A stretch of DNA of 64,000 nt from NCBI GenBank assembly GCA_016708785.1, contig JADJFC010000002.1, positions 496,001-560,000 on the forward strand. The letters run 5' to 3'. The position numbers and the translations under genes were made by a program. Below, piece by piece: positions 8,252 to 18,700 of this stretch (position 1 is the stretch's first letter; every line of letters begins with the position of its first letter). The DNA is from Bacteroidota bacterium (lineage in GTDB: Bacteria; Bacteroidota; Bacteroidia; AKYH767-A; 2013-40CM-41-45). The notes beneath the pieces are model-generated. The model made no database searches and was not told the DNA's origin. It saw only the letters and a program-made list of their open reading frames with translations.

Positions 8252-10647
8252 TTAGAATGGATATCCGATTGCCAAATTGAAAGTCACATCGCTAATTCCA
8301 AATTTCTGATTCGGATACACCCATCGATTACCAATTTCAAGCGATGGATCTCGTAATTTGACTGCTGCGTCTAAACGTAAAATAAAAAAGGAGAAATTAA
8401 ATCGAAGTCCAAATCCGCCACCGATACCCAATTCTTCTATTGTATGCCCAAATTGAAATTGACCATCCGGTCTGCTGATGTCTTCGTTCAATGTCCAGAT
8501 ATTTCCTGCATCAACAAAGGTTGCACCTTCTATGATCATTCCATTTGACAGCCTTAATATTTCTGATCGATACTCCACATTACTTTCAATTTTTATATCT
8601 CCACTTTGCTCAATGTTTACCGTGTTTTTATATGAACCCGGCCCTAATGTTCGGGCATTCCAGGCTCTGACACTATTTGCACCGCCGGCAAAAAAACTTT
8701 TTTCAAAGGGTAGGGCAGTACTGTTTCCAAAAGGTACACCTACACCTGCTGCAAGACGAAATACAACATTGTTATACTTGTTGACATTTTGATGGTAACT
8801 GATATCAAAATCCAATTTGTAAAACTCTGCCGGATTGTATTTGATATCAAAAAGTTTTGGAGCATATTCTCCATTGATACGGAAGAAAATAAAGTTCCTG
8901 TTTGATGTTAAATTCTGATTCGAATTAATATAGGTGAATCTGACTGATGAAATTACGTGCGTATCATATGTATAAAATAATCTTGGATCATTCAATGCTT
9001 CAAGTTTGGATTGAAAACCCGGTGATAAATTTACTTTTACAGAATTAATTTCAGGAAGTGTCAGAATCATTCGTGTTCGTTTTGTTGGGGAGCCTGAAAA
9101 GTTGACAGAGAAGTTTGTTACTGATCGAATATAATCCGGACGATATTGATAATTGTAACCAAGCGTCAATGCCGTTTTCGGATTCAAATAGGGAGAAATA
9201 TTGAAGAATGGAATTTTCCTGAACGAAAGTGATAGTTCCGGACCAATTTCATATGTGTTGAAGAATAAGAATTTTTTTTCATCAACACTGTCATTGAAAT
9301 TCGGAATCGCTTCCAATCCGCCTCTGAATTTCAATTCAAGTATCTCTGCACCTTTGAAAATATTTTTGTTTCTGTAACTAACACTTCCGGCCAACCCGAT
9401 ATTACCACCGGTATTTGTCGCTTCTGATTCTAGTGTAAGATCCATTTTATCTGTCGGGGTGAGTTGAATGAAAAGATCGAGGAGATATTTATCTTGTGTA
9501 GAATCAATTGGAACTTCGGTAAAATAAATATTTATAAATTTGAATATATTGAGCTCTTGCAGTTTCCTGTATGTGTAATCCAATTTTTCCTGCAAATATA
9601 AATTTCCGGATTTTATAAAAATGTTTCTTGTCAATTCACTATGTCGAATAATATGTCCATTCCCGGTCGTAAGGATGTTGTATCCATTGTAAACTACTGT
9701 ATCTGTCGGAACAGAAAGCGAAGGGTTTTTAGGATTATGATCGGTCTGTATATAAATATTTCTTAAGCGATAAGTCTGATGATCTCTGATCGGTTCGTTG
9801 TTGATCAGGTCAGGATCAACGTTCTCATTAATTCTATTTATATACAGGAAGATACTTGCTTCATTGTTCCCAAAGGCTGTGTCAATGGAAAAAGTGATAT
9901 AATTTCTGGTAAAGAAATAGTAGCCTAGGTCTTTGAGCCCATTTGTGATCCTTTCTCTTTCTTTGTCCAGTATTTCTTCGTTATAACGTTCGCCCGGTTT
10001 GATAAGTGAACTATTCTGAAAACCATTAATGGTTTTTGCAATTCCGGTGTCTTGAGTAGTATAGGTGATTGATCTTACTATATACGGCTGATTGTATTTA
10101 ATATGATATTCAACAGTTGCTTTTTTGTTTTTACTGTAACCAGAACTATCGATATCAAATCGATTGGAAAAATATTCTTGTTTATGAAAAATTTAAAATT
10201 ATCTATGGCCTGATTGTATTTATTAAAGTAATCAAATCGAGCTTTATTGTCTTTGGCGTATCGTACACTGTCACTAACTACAGCATTAAAAAAACCATTC
10301 TTATTGACATATATCCTGAATTGTTCTTTTGTCTGATCAATGGCCAATGAATCAAGTATGACCGGTTCTTCACCAATTTTTCTTAATCCGGTTTTGAATT
10401 TACTGTCTTTGCCGCTTTTGCCTTTATTGTATAACCAAAGATGAAAACGGATAAAACCTACCAGCTTTCGGTTCGGCTTTTGTCGCATTAGTGATTCGAA
10501 CTTTTCTTTTGCAAGCACATTTGAATCTGCCACGATTTCATATTTGTCGAGCAGATAACTTCCCTGTGGAACATTACGCGTAGGATTACATGCCGTAAAT
10601 GCAAGCGCTAAAAGTGTAAAAAGAAAGAGTACTGTTTTTTTAAGCAC
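8252..10647 (-). CDS. tamL: TamL-like Omp85 outer-membrane lipoprotein, one frameshift
   Basis: This is an Omp85-family outer-membrane assembly protein. The N-terminus is a lipoprotein signal with lipobox (LALAFTAC), which distinguishes Bacteroidetes TamL from ordinary TamA/BamA. POTRA-like segments follow (for example RLRNIYIQTDHNP), then the 16-strand-type barrel: FFAGGANSVRAWNARTLGPG is the characteristic RGF-like loop-6 region, and the protein ends in FNLAIGYPF with a terminal aromatic. One A is missing near 10181 (ATAAACAAG should be ATAAAACAAG). Repair joins the two halves into 798 residues; I checked the joined frame for stops between 10183 and 9634 and found none. The start is GTG. 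The role in envelope biogenesis is inferred from the family. Confidence 0.85.
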
Positions 10648-10750
10648 GAGGACATTTAATTCTGCTGATGCAAAAATACCATAAATACGATTGGAATGGG
10701 TTAAAAGGAATATAGACCTTCAACAATAAATGTTAATAAAAACAACTGCC

Positions 10751-11887
10751 TTAATCGTTGAGTACCAGTGTTGCAGCTTCTTCACCTGTCAGACTTCCCA
10801 AAGCAACACCCATTCCGCCCATTCTTACTGCACAGTAAACATTTCCGGAAACTTTTTTTACAATCGGAGATTTGGTATCACCTAATCCCATAATTCCACT
10901 CCAACGATTTTCGATTTGATAATCTGTATCGGGAAGGATCACATCTTTCAATAATTTATCTAAAGAATCTTGAACTATTTCGGTCAGCCCAAATTCTGAA
11001 GTTTTTTCTTTTGCAAAATCAAGATTTCTTCCACCTCCAAAAAGTATTCTGTTGCCAACATTTCTGAAATAGTAATATCCGCAATCGTAATGGAAGCTTC
11101 CTTTGAACTTTAGATCTTTAATGGGAGAAGTGATCAGCACCTGCGCACGCGCAGGTTGTATGTCATAATCCGGAAGAAACTTTTGTGCAAATCCATTTAC
11201 TGCAATGAGCACTTTTTTTGATAATATGGAAAATCCGTTGTTGAAATCAATTCGGCAAAATTTATTCTCATTTTCAATTTTTGTAACATCAACTCCATTC
11301 AAAATTTCAATTCCTACATTCCTGCATTTTTCCAGGAGTGCTTTCATCATTTTTCCGGTATCAATTTGGCCTTCACCATTATTGATGAGCATTCGATCAA
11401 TGTTCGAAAAACCGAATTCTTTGATCTTTGTTGAAGCATCACCATAAACATTTTTTTTGCCTGTTATCCTATGAAGTTCAGAATTGAAGTAGTTCAGTTT
11501 TTCATAGCATTCATCCGAAAGTAATTTGTCAGCAGAAGTAAATATCTCATACCCCCCAAACGGTTCGTAGTCCAATGATTGATCTCCTATGATCTGTCGC
11601 AATCTTGCAAGTCCTTTCCATCGTTTTTCTACCAGATCAAAAATATCGTTTTCACTATGAGATTTTAAGTCTGTCAGCAATTCTGAAATGCTGCCAAAAC
11701 ATGCAAATCCGGCGTTACGTGTACTTGCTCCATATGGTAAAACACCTTTTTCAAGAACAACAATGTGTAATGAAGGTTCGCTTAGCTTCATTGCTAATGC
11801 AGCATTTAGTCCAACAATTCCACTTCCGATTTTTTTAACTTGATCAAAGTGAGTAAAATTATTGAAGAAACCAAAATTGGTGGTCTT
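10751..11887 (-). CDS. FAD-dependent oxidoreductase (DAO family), start unclear
   Basis: This is an amine/amino-acid oxidase-like flavoprotein. The Rossmann motif GSGIVGLNAAL lies upstream of the first in-frame ATG (11791), so the gene must extend beyond it, and the frame is open to about 11908. No ATG, GTG or TTG occurs in the extension; a lost base near the start is likely, so the 5' end given is approximate. Further motifs are VVLEKG, GASTRNAGFACFG, an internal FGGGRN segment, and the C-terminal WSGIMGLGDTKSPIV and VYCAVRMGGMGVALG, typical of DAO C-termini. Substrate unknown. It is divergently oriented to the next gene. Confidence 0.75.
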   Translation of the reverse strand, partial: KTTNFGFFNNFTHFDQVKKIGSGIVGLNAALAMKLSEPSLHIVVLEKGVLPYGASTRNAGFACFGSISELLTDLKSHSENDIFDLVEKRWKGLARLRQIIGDQSLDYEPFGGYEIFTSADKLLSDECYEKLNYFNSELHRITGKKNVYGDASTKIKEFGFSNIDRMLINNGEGQIDTGKMMKALLEKCRNVGIEILNGVDVTKIENENKFCRIDFNNGFSILSKKVLIAVNGFAQKFLPDYDIQPARAQVLITSPIKDLKFKGSFHYDCGYYYFRNVGNRILFGGGRNLDFAKEKTSEFGLTEIVQDSLDKLLKDVILPDTDYQIENRWSGIMGLGDTKSPIVKKVSGNVYCAVRMGGMGVALGSLTGEEAATLVLND

Positions 11888-11929
11888 GCAATATTTATTT
11901 ACTTTTCAAGGGTCAAAAAAAAACAGATT

Positions 11930-13560
11930 ATGAAAAAAGTTTATTGCTTATCATTTTTACGGTCCTAATGAGTTCAATTTCAAGAGCTCAAGTTAGTGGG
12001 TCAGCATTATTATGTCCAGGATTTGTATATACGTATACTGCAAATATTTCCGGTGCTGTTTCATATACTTGGACTACTCCGGTTGGATGGCAAATCATTT
12101 CCGGACAAGGGACATCTCAAATTGAAGTAATGTGCAATGTCAATGAAGGTGACATTTGTGCGGATGGATATGATGGTGGCGGAATTTTCATCGCTCAGAA
12201 TTGTTTTACTGCAAGTTGGGGTGGAGATGGAGATGGCTGGGATGCTATTAAAAACTCAATTGGTTCTTGTATCTGCTCGCCATATTCAATAACAACACAA
12301 ACCAATGGAGGAAGCAGTCCTTGTGGTGGTTGTGGTAGCGGGACTTTAAGTGCGAATGCAGTCTTCGCTGTATACGACTCCCTATTACCTGGCGGATCTT
12401 TTCTAGGCTTAGCTGATAATGTTACTCCTTATTATCCTAATTCTGCTACTGTCGTAACACTTTATGTTTATTTGGTTGACACTACTTTTGGTTTGGCTAA
12501 TGCAGTTCCAATTACAGGCGGAACTTGTGCAACTACGATCAATAATACTGTTCAACTTTTTCCGTGTACTCCACCGACGATTATTGCAAACGTAACTCCT
12601 TCACCAACTTGTCTTGGTGATACATTTACAATAAAAGAAAATTCAGGATTAGGAACATTTCCATCTTACCAATGGACATGCTCAGACACTAACCTGACAT
12701 TTACGAGTGCTAATGGTGTTGATAGCATCCAAGGTACTTATAGTGGTACTGTTGGTGGTAGTCCGGTTGTGAATTTTATGGCTACTGATATCTTTGGTTG
12801 TTTTTATTCCGGTCAGATCAATGTGGATATAATTAATTGCATTGCTCCACCTGTAGCAGCTTTTTCTGTTGATATCGATTCTCTTTGTCCAAATACTTGC
12901 GCGAATTTTACAAACCTCTCCACAGATGCTACTTCTTCACAATGGATTTTTTCCGGAGCAATCGTGGACACTAGTAGTTTCAATGACCCTGTTGCTGTTT
13001 GTTATAATTCTCCGGGAGCGCATGATGTAAAACTTATTGTATCGAATGCGGGAGGGACTGATACATTGCTTCTCACAAATTATATTTTCGTTTTTAATCC
13101 GGCATCTCCGCAGAATATTACTTTAATTGATGATACATTATATTCGACACAAGGGTTTTCTACTTATCAGTGGTACTATAATGGCAGTTTGATAGCAGGA
13201 GCAAATCAATATTATTATCCTGCAACTTTAAATGGAAATTACAGTGTATTAAGTACCGATGCAAATGGTTGCGAATCGACCTTCGAAATCCAGAATATCA
13301 TTCTTAGTAATTTAAGTATAGAGAATTCCGGTTTTACTGTTTTCCCAAATCCTGCATCAAGCGAATTTATTGTCGATCCGGGCGCTGTTAATTCTTCAAG
13401 AATGGATATTTTGAATAGTATTGGAAGAGTTATTAGTTCCCAATTACTCACTTCAGGGAAAAACAAAATTTCAACCTCCGACATCGCTCCGGGAATTTAT
13501 TTTATTAGAGTAACTGTTGGAGAAAGAAGTCACATCCAAAAAATAATGATCATTAACTAA
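11930..13560 (+). CDS. T9SS-exported protein with PKD/Ig-like domains
   Basis: The true start is ATG 11930. One A is missing from the run at 11933-11938, and adding it yields the signal peptide MKKSLLLIIFTVLMSSISRAQ, joined to the long frame that otherwise begins at a TTG. Following it: a PKD-like segment (YTYTANISGAVSYTW), a cysteine-rich region (DICADGYDGGG...CICSPYSI, CGGCGSG), and a second PKD domain (APPVAAFSVDIDSLCPN...SPGAHDVKLIVSN). The last 80 residues are a type A T9SS sorting domain (FTVFPNPASSEFIV ... APGIYFIRV). It has 543 residues after repair. The protein is exported across the outer membrane; its ligand is unknown. Confidence 0.8.
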
Positions 13561-13583
13561 TTAATTCAAAAAATACCGGACAA

Positions 13584-15389
13584 ATGAATTTATTGCAATC
13601 TAAGATCAACCACATTTTATTGGCAGTGTTGATTTCGACTCTCGTATCGTGTGGTGCAGGCAAAAATGGTCACGTACAAGAAGTACAAAGCTACCTCGAT
13701 GATTATAATAAAAAATATCAGGAGCTCTACTCTGCAAGCACCGATGGACAATGGGCTGTGAATACTCACATTGTTGAAGGTGATACAATGAATGCTTATA
13801 AATCAGGACTAGCTGATCAGGCTTTGGCTAAATTCACGGGAAGTAATGTGAATATAGAAAAGGCAAGAGCATATATGAAGTGGGAAAATGAACTTCAGCC
13901 ACTTCAGATCAAACAATTGAAAAAGATCTTGTACATGGCAGCCGGTGGTCCGGAATCAGCTGAAAAGGAAGTGAAAGCATTGATCAAAGCGGGAACTGCA
14001 CAGACAGAAAAATTGTATGGCTATAAATTTCAAATGGATGGTAAAGAAATTACTCCAAATGATATTGATTCATTACTATCACATGCAACTGATACCGCAA
14101 TTCGCAGAAAAGCATGGGAGGCAAGTAAGGCAATTGGCAAAGAGATGAAACCGGGTTTGATAAATTTGCGCGAGCTTAGAAATAAAGTTGTACAGGGTCT
14201 GGGTTATCCTGATTATTTCACCTACATGGTTTCAGATTATGGGATGACGAAAGATGAAATGATGGCAATGCTAAAAAAGTTCAATAAGGAATTGTTTCCG
14301 TTGTACAATGAACTTCACACTTACATGCGTTATGAATTATCAAAAAAATATCATTCAAAAGAAGTACCTGATAATATTCCCGCTCAATGGTTAAGTAATC
14401 GATGGGGACAGGATTGGAGCGATATGGTTCAAGTAGAAGGATTGAATCTTGATAGTTCACTTGCTTTGAAAGATGCCGAATGGGTAGCCAGACAAGGTGA
14501 AAAGTTTTATGTTTCATTGGGATTTCCTGCATTGCCATCTGTGTTCTGGGAGAAATCAAGCTTGTATCCCGTTGCTAAAGATGCAGGGTTCAAGAAAAAT
14601 ACGCATGCATCAGCATGGCATATGGATCTCGAAAAATCCGTTCGTTGCCTAATGTCTATCGTGCCGAATTCTCATTGGTACGAAACAGTTCATCATGAAT
14701 ATGGACATATTTATTATTACTTGTCATATAGCAATCCTGAAGTTCCTTATTTGTTGAGAGAAGGTGCAAATAGAGCATACCATGAAGCACTGGGTAGTAT
14801 GATGGGACTGGCGGCAATGCAAAAACCGTTTGTAGCAGGATTGGGTTTGGTTGATTCAACTACAAAGATCGATGAAACCAGACAGCTTCTGAAAAATGCA
14901 TTACACTATGTTGTTTTCATTCCGTGGAGTACAGGAACAATGAGCATGTTCGAACATGATCTTTATGCCAATAATTTGCCGACTGATCAATGGAATAAAA
15001 GATGGTGGGAATTAGCAAAAACGTATCAGGGAATTGTACCACCAACTGATCGATCAGAAGAATTTTGTGATGCCGCTACCAAAACTCATATCAACGACGA
15101 TCCTGCCGGTTATTATGACTATGCTATTTCATTTATTTTACTTTTCCAGGTGCATGATCATATTTCAAAAAATATTTTACATCAGGATCCACATAACACT
15201 AATTATTTTGGGAACAAAGAAGTAGGGAAATTTATTCAGGAGATAATGAAACCCGGAAGTAGTGAGGACTGGAGAAAATTACTAAAAGATAAAACGGGAG
15301 AGGACCTGAGTGCAAGAGCAATGTTGGATTACTTCTCGCCACTAATGGGTTGGTTAAAAGAGGAAAATAAGGGAGGAAATATACTTTAG
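13584..15389 (+). CDS. M2-family peptidyl-dipeptidase (ACE-like) lipoprotein
   Basis: This is a zinc dipeptidyl carboxypeptidase related to angiotensin-converting enzyme. The 601-residue frame is intact. A lipobox is present (LVSCG, Cys about 23), so it is probably anchored in the periplasm or outer membrane. The zinc site is H371-E-Y-G-H375 with the third ligand in YHEALGSMMG (E401). ASAWHMD, RCLMSIVPNSHW and FIPWSTGTMSMFEHDLY match other conserved M2 blocks. It starts 23 bases after the preceding T9SS gene on the same strand and could be co-transcribed; a strong terminator follows. Confidence 0.9.
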   Translation: MNLLQSKINHILLAVLISTLVSCGAGKNGHVQEVQSYLDDYNKKYQELYSASTDGQWAVNTHIVEGDTMNAYKSGLADQALAKFTGSNVNIEKARAYMKWENELQPLQIKQLKKILYMAAGGPESAEKEVKALIKAGTAQTEKLYGYKFQMDGKEITPNDIDSLLSHATDTAIRRKAWEASKAIGKEMKPGLINLRELRNKVVQGLGYPDYFTYMVSDYGMTKDEMMAMLKKFNKELFPLYNELHTYMRYELSKKYHSKEVPDNIPAQWLSNRWGQDWSDMVQVEGLNLDSSLALKDAEWVARQGEKFYVSLGFPALPSVFWEKSSLYPVAKDAGFKKNTHASAWHMDLEKSVRCLMSIVPNSHWYETVHHEYGHIYYYLSYSNPEVPYLLREGANRAYHEALGSMMGLAAMQKPFVAGLGLVDSTTKIDETRQLLKNALHYVVFIPWSTGTMSMFEHDLYANNLPTDQWNKRWWELAKTYQGIVPPTDRSEEFCDAATKTHINDDPAGYYDYAISFILLFQVHDHISKNILHQDPHNTNYFGNKEVGKFIQEIMKPGSSEDWRKLLKDKTGEDLSARAMLDYFSPLMGWLKEENKGGNIL

Positions 15390-15424
15390 TAGAAGTGCAA
15401 TAGAGGCTTTGCCTGAAATAAAAT

Positions 15425-15487
15425 GGAGCCTTTGGGTTGAAATGTGGGTTTTTTATTCACCTATTTTCATCCGAAGGCTCCTTTTTT
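15425..15487 (+). terminator. Terminator after the M2 peptidase gene
   Basis: GGAGCCTT pairs with AAGGCTCC across a long loop and is followed by TTTTTT. Confidence 0.6.
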
Positions 15488-15708
15488 ACACCTTCGATTC
15501 TTGTTGATTGTTAATATGTTGGATCCTTCAGTACCCCTGTAAGGCCTGATTCTACTGGAAAGTTGCGAAAATGATGAAATTTTGAAGTTATTTAAAATAC
15601 AAAAAAATGTTCTGTAAAGCGCTGCTGTTCATAACTTCAGGGGTTTTTTCTTTACCATTTTTTTTTGGACGTTTGCCAAAATTGGGAGCTAAAATGAATT
15701 TTTGTGTT

Positions 15709-15716
15709 TAAATTTG
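15709..15716 (+). promoter_or_regulatory. Promoter -7 box for the giant CotH protein
   Basis: Exact TAAATTTG (TAnnTTTG) lies 55 bases before the ATG in a 380-base spacer. The leader after it is rich in CA/ACC steps (cacacacaaaccacc). Confidence 0.5.
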
Positions 15717-15771
15717 TCGCAAGCACAATACACACACAAACCACCTAACACCACCACTTATTTAATCTTTC

Positions 15772-18700
15772 ATGAACACACTTTTACGAAAAACATTCGC
15801 ACTGGGAATCCTATTGTTCTTATTAAAAATTAATGCGTTTTCCCAAATAGTAATCAATGAGATCTGTCCTTCAAACGTTACGACCATTCAAAATTCAAAT
15901 GGTGATTACGATGATTGGATAGAACTCTTTAATGCTGGTGGAAGTACTGTCAATCTGCAAGGCTATGGTCTAACAGACGACATTACAAAACCATTTCGGT
16001 TTACGTTTCCATCTTTTAATCTGGCGTCAGGTAGAAGAGTACTGATCTTTGCTTCTGATTCAACAAGCAACGTAATCGTTGATCATTACGAAATGCCAGT
16101 GAATGGACTGGGAAGCTGGAAATATAAACCCGGTAGCGCAGGTTTAGATACGAATTGGAGAAATCTTTCTTTCAATGATGGATCCTGGTCTTCCGGTAAC
16201 GGCGGTGTCGGTTATGGAGATGGAGATGACAATACAACGATCTCTGCAACCGTTTCTGTAATGATGCGAAAAACTTTTAACGTATCAGATACTTCTCAGA
16301 TTGCAAAAGCTATTTTCATGATGGACTATGATGATGGGTTTGTTGCTTACCTGAACGGATACGAAATTGCAAGAGCAAATTTAAATGGTTATCCTCGTCC
16401 GGCATGGAATACACTTGCTAGTTCTTCTCATGAAGCTCAACGATATCAAGGTGAACGCTTGATTCGTTTTTCGTAGATCCAACTTTCTTGAAATCAATCT
16501 TACGGCAAGGAACAAATGTTCTTTCCGTTGAAACGCATGACGTTTCTGCATCATCAACTGATTTGTCATCAGAACCCTATTTATTTTTTGGAATGATAAA
16601 TACAGGGTCTACTTATAGTTCTACCCCTTCTTGGTTTCTTTCTCCTTCTGAAGATTACTTCAATGCAAAATTTAAATTGGCAAGAACAGGAGAAACGATC
16701 ACCTTGTATAATCCGGGTGGTACAGTGGTCAATCAAGTTATTTGTCCTGCAATAGATATTGATAATTCATATGGAAGAAAACCGGATGGTGGTGTTAGCT
16801 TTTGTTATATGGCAACTCCAACCCCTGGAAACAGTAATAACTCAACGGTATGTTACAATGGATATGGAGGCCCTGTTATTTTCAGTAAGGCAAGCGGATT
16901 TTATAGTTCATCACAAAATCTAACTTTATCAAGCCCAATTCCAGGAGCGCAAATACGTTATACTACGAATGGAAATGTGCCAAAACCGACCGATCAATTA
17001 TACACTAGCCAGATCCATATTACAAGTACAAAGGTAGTCAGAGCAAGAGTGTGTTTGTCAGGGTACTTACCCGGACCAACAATAACAAATACTTTTTAAT
17101 TAATGAGAATACGCATCTGCCTGTATTTTCTATCGTAACCGACTCATTAAATTTGTGGGATTATAACACAGGTATTTATGTTAAAGGCCCGAATGCTGCA
17201 TCTGCATCACCTTACTTCGGTGCAAATTTCTGGAAGATTGGCAGAAACCTGCCTCAGTGGAATTCTTTGACAAAGGGCAAAACTCAATTATTAAATTTGA
17301 TTCTGATATTAGAAATCTATGGAAATTATTCTCGAGCAAAAGACCAGAAAAGTTTCGAGATCAAATTAAGTGACCGTTATGGAACAAGTGAGATAAACTA
17401 TCCTTTCTGGACAGACAAACCCTATGTTGATAAGGTTGAAAAGGTGATTGTACACAATGCCGGTACTGACTGGAATGTCGTTCATTTCCGTGATGGTTTA
17501 ATGGAAAGAATTATGAGAAATACATATAGTGGATATCTCTCATCTGAACCTACGATCATGTTTCTTAATGGTGCATATTGGGGAGTCTATAATGTTCGGG
17601 AGCATAACAACGCTACATGGATAAAAAATAACTACGGACTAGACAAGTCTGAAATTGATCTTTTGGATGAAAGTGGAAGCTCTATTGAAGTTAAAGAGGG
17701 AAGTGATCTGAGTTTCTGGGATATGTATAACTATGCAACTTCACAAAATGCAAGTACTCAGTCGTACTATGATTATATGAACACTGTTCTGGATTTGAAA
17801 AATTATGCAGATTATTTTATTGCAGAAACTTATTACAATAATGGCGACTGGATAGGTGACTGGACAAATAATATTAAAATGTGGAGACCAAATTCCAGCG
17901 GTAGTAAATGGAAATATTTATTGATGGATACGGACTACGGATTTGGATTGAAAGGAAGTGTGAACGATAACAGATTATCTATTGCAATCAATCCTGTCGC
18001 TTTTTCTTATTCTTCAGAAATGTTTGATGCAATAACTGACAACCCGACTTTTAAAAGGTACTTCATTAACAGGTATGCTGATTTGATAAATACAATTTAT
18101 TTACCATCAAATGTGCAGGATGAAATTGATCACTTCCAAGATTCAACTGCATTTGATATGGTTGACCATTTTGCAAAATGGGGTAGCAACACCTCAACTT
18201 GGCAATCAAATATCAATTCAATGAAGACATTTGTAAATGCTCGTCCTGATAAAGTTCGCGATCAGATTAAAGCGCAGTTTTCACTTGCAAGTAAAGTAAC
18301 GCTTACTTTGAATTGTTCACCTGCAGGTTCAGGCCGAATTGAGATCAATACTATTACACCAACTAGTTTGCCTTGGTCTGGAGTTTACTTCAACGGAAAT
18401 CCGGTAACTCTTACTGCAATCCCTAATCCCGGGTATACATTCGATCATTTCAGATCTAATGTTGTTATCTCATCAAATAATTTTAATCAATCCGTTACCT
18501 ATAATTTTACTGCTAATGATGTTATCACCGCATACTTTACCGGCTCTTCTACAAGCGCTCAAGTAACAATCAGTGAACTCAATTATAATTCAGATTCTGC
18601 TTCAAATGCCGGAGACTGGATTGAATTATGGAATTATGGAAGTACTGCGTTAAACATTTCCGGATGGAAATTAAAAGATGGTCAGGACAATCACGTTTTT

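Noticed and set aside
15772..17099. Three separate genes in place of the 5' part of the giant CotH protein
   Set aside because: Single-base repair gives one continuous domain order from signal peptide to CotH.
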